The notes below the pieces were generated by a model. It was not told the origin of the DNA. It saw only the letters and a list, made by a program, of their open reading frames with translations, and searched no databases. Source: Amycolatopsis thermalba (GTDB taxonomy: Bacteria; Actinomycetota; Actinomycetes; Mycobacteriales; Pseudonocardiaceae). Taken from it: DNA of 39,333 bases. Of the stretch, positions 39,194-39,333 are shown one piece after another (within the stretch, counting starts at the first letter, position 1; each line of letters opens with the position of its first letter). The position numbers and the translations under genes are program-made. The DNA is taken from the NCBI RefSeq assembly GCF_003385215.1, contig NZ_PQHW01000065.1, forward strand, positions 1-39,333, read 5' to 3'.

Positions 39194-39333
39194 CACGACA
39201 GACCTTTGAGCTTGCCCCCGTTCGCCGGACACTTCGGGTGTGGGGTCAGTGATCTTGGTCTGACTCCGTGTGCAGGGCTTCAAACGTGACGGGGCTGTGC
39301 ATTCCGATTTTGGAATGTCTCCGTTTCGGATTA
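39194..39333. other. Lower-GC stretch at the right edge, no supported gene
   Basis: This 140-bp stretch has clearly more A and T than the rest (for example GTGCATTCCGATTTTGGAATG). It contains the inverted repeat ATTCC-GATTTT-GGAAT. A plus-strand frame from GTG 39286 stays open to the edge, but 16 codons with low third-position GC cannot support a call. It may be the start of an acquired element. Confidence 0.3.

Noticed and set aside
38698-39289. Frames through the 23-bp array giving Thr/His/Arg/Pro-rich repeats.
   Set aside because: The amino-acid content follows the DNA repeat, differs in each frame, and no start signal is seen.
39286-39333. Start of a plus-strand gene at GTG 39286.
   Set aside because: Only 16 codons are visible, with low third-position GC and no ribosome site, so it cannot be judged.

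Overview
The window is very GC-rich double-stranded DNA from an actinobacterium. Family-level content and gene order point to the Pseudonocardiaceae, most likely Amycolatopsis or a close relative. The reasons are an SsgA-like gene, a PknG-type kinase operon, many GTG starts, and a right half that follows the mycobacterial order glyoxalase II-like / ppiB / relA / apt / secF / secD / yajC / ruvB / ruvA / ruvC / yebC / pdxT. The genus is an inference; no rRNA or tRNA gene is visible.

Left part (1-5.1 kb): a phosphoribosyltransferase cut by the window edge, homogentisate 1,2-dioxygenase, an HNH endonuclease-like protein, a type-B carboxylesterase and a PAC2-family protein. The carboxylesterase and PAC2 genes converge on a block of 21-bp repeats arranged head to head.

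Accessory part (5.3-24.7 kb): a compact three-gene terpenoid operon comes first. It encodes a class II (DXDD) terpene cyclase, a cytochrome P450 and a UbiA-family membrane prenyltransferase or cyclase. Next are a TetR regulator coupled to a homocysteine S-methyltransferase, an XRE-YdcF-WbqC operon, a class A penicillin-binding protein, a secreted I36-type inhibitor and a GlxA-like regulator. A translationally coupled operon follows, encoding a PknG-like kinase without the rubredoxin domain, a four-helix membrane protein placed like GlnX, and a sugar-type solute-binding lipoprotein in the position of GlnH. After it come small membrane/LuxR-remnant genes, an SsgA-like cell-division protein and a YibE/F membrane protein.

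Core part (24.7-38.7 kb): housekeeping genes almost all on the minus strand. They are a metallo-beta-lactamase-fold hydrolase, a membrane-anchored cyclophilin-like protein (plus strand), a crotonase-fold protein without the usual catalytic glutamates, bifunctional Rel, Apt, SecF, SecD, YajC, RuvB, RuvA, RuvC, a DUF4262 protein, YebC and PdxT. Many junctions overlap by ATGA/GTGA or are separated by one base.

Right edge (38.7-39.3 kb): no convincing gene. It holds about sixteen degenerate copies of a 23-bp tandem repeat related to the 21-bp repeat at 4.0-4.2 kb, then a stretch of lower GC.

The two systems most worth following are the cyclase-P450-UbiA operon (a candidate diterpenoid or meroterpenoid pathway with no ordinary class I partner) and the kinase-membrane protein-binding protein operon (a candidate PknG-style receptor pathway for a sugar-like ligand). 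Six genes also appear to be leaderless, with a TANNNT hexamer 6-8 nt before the start codon.
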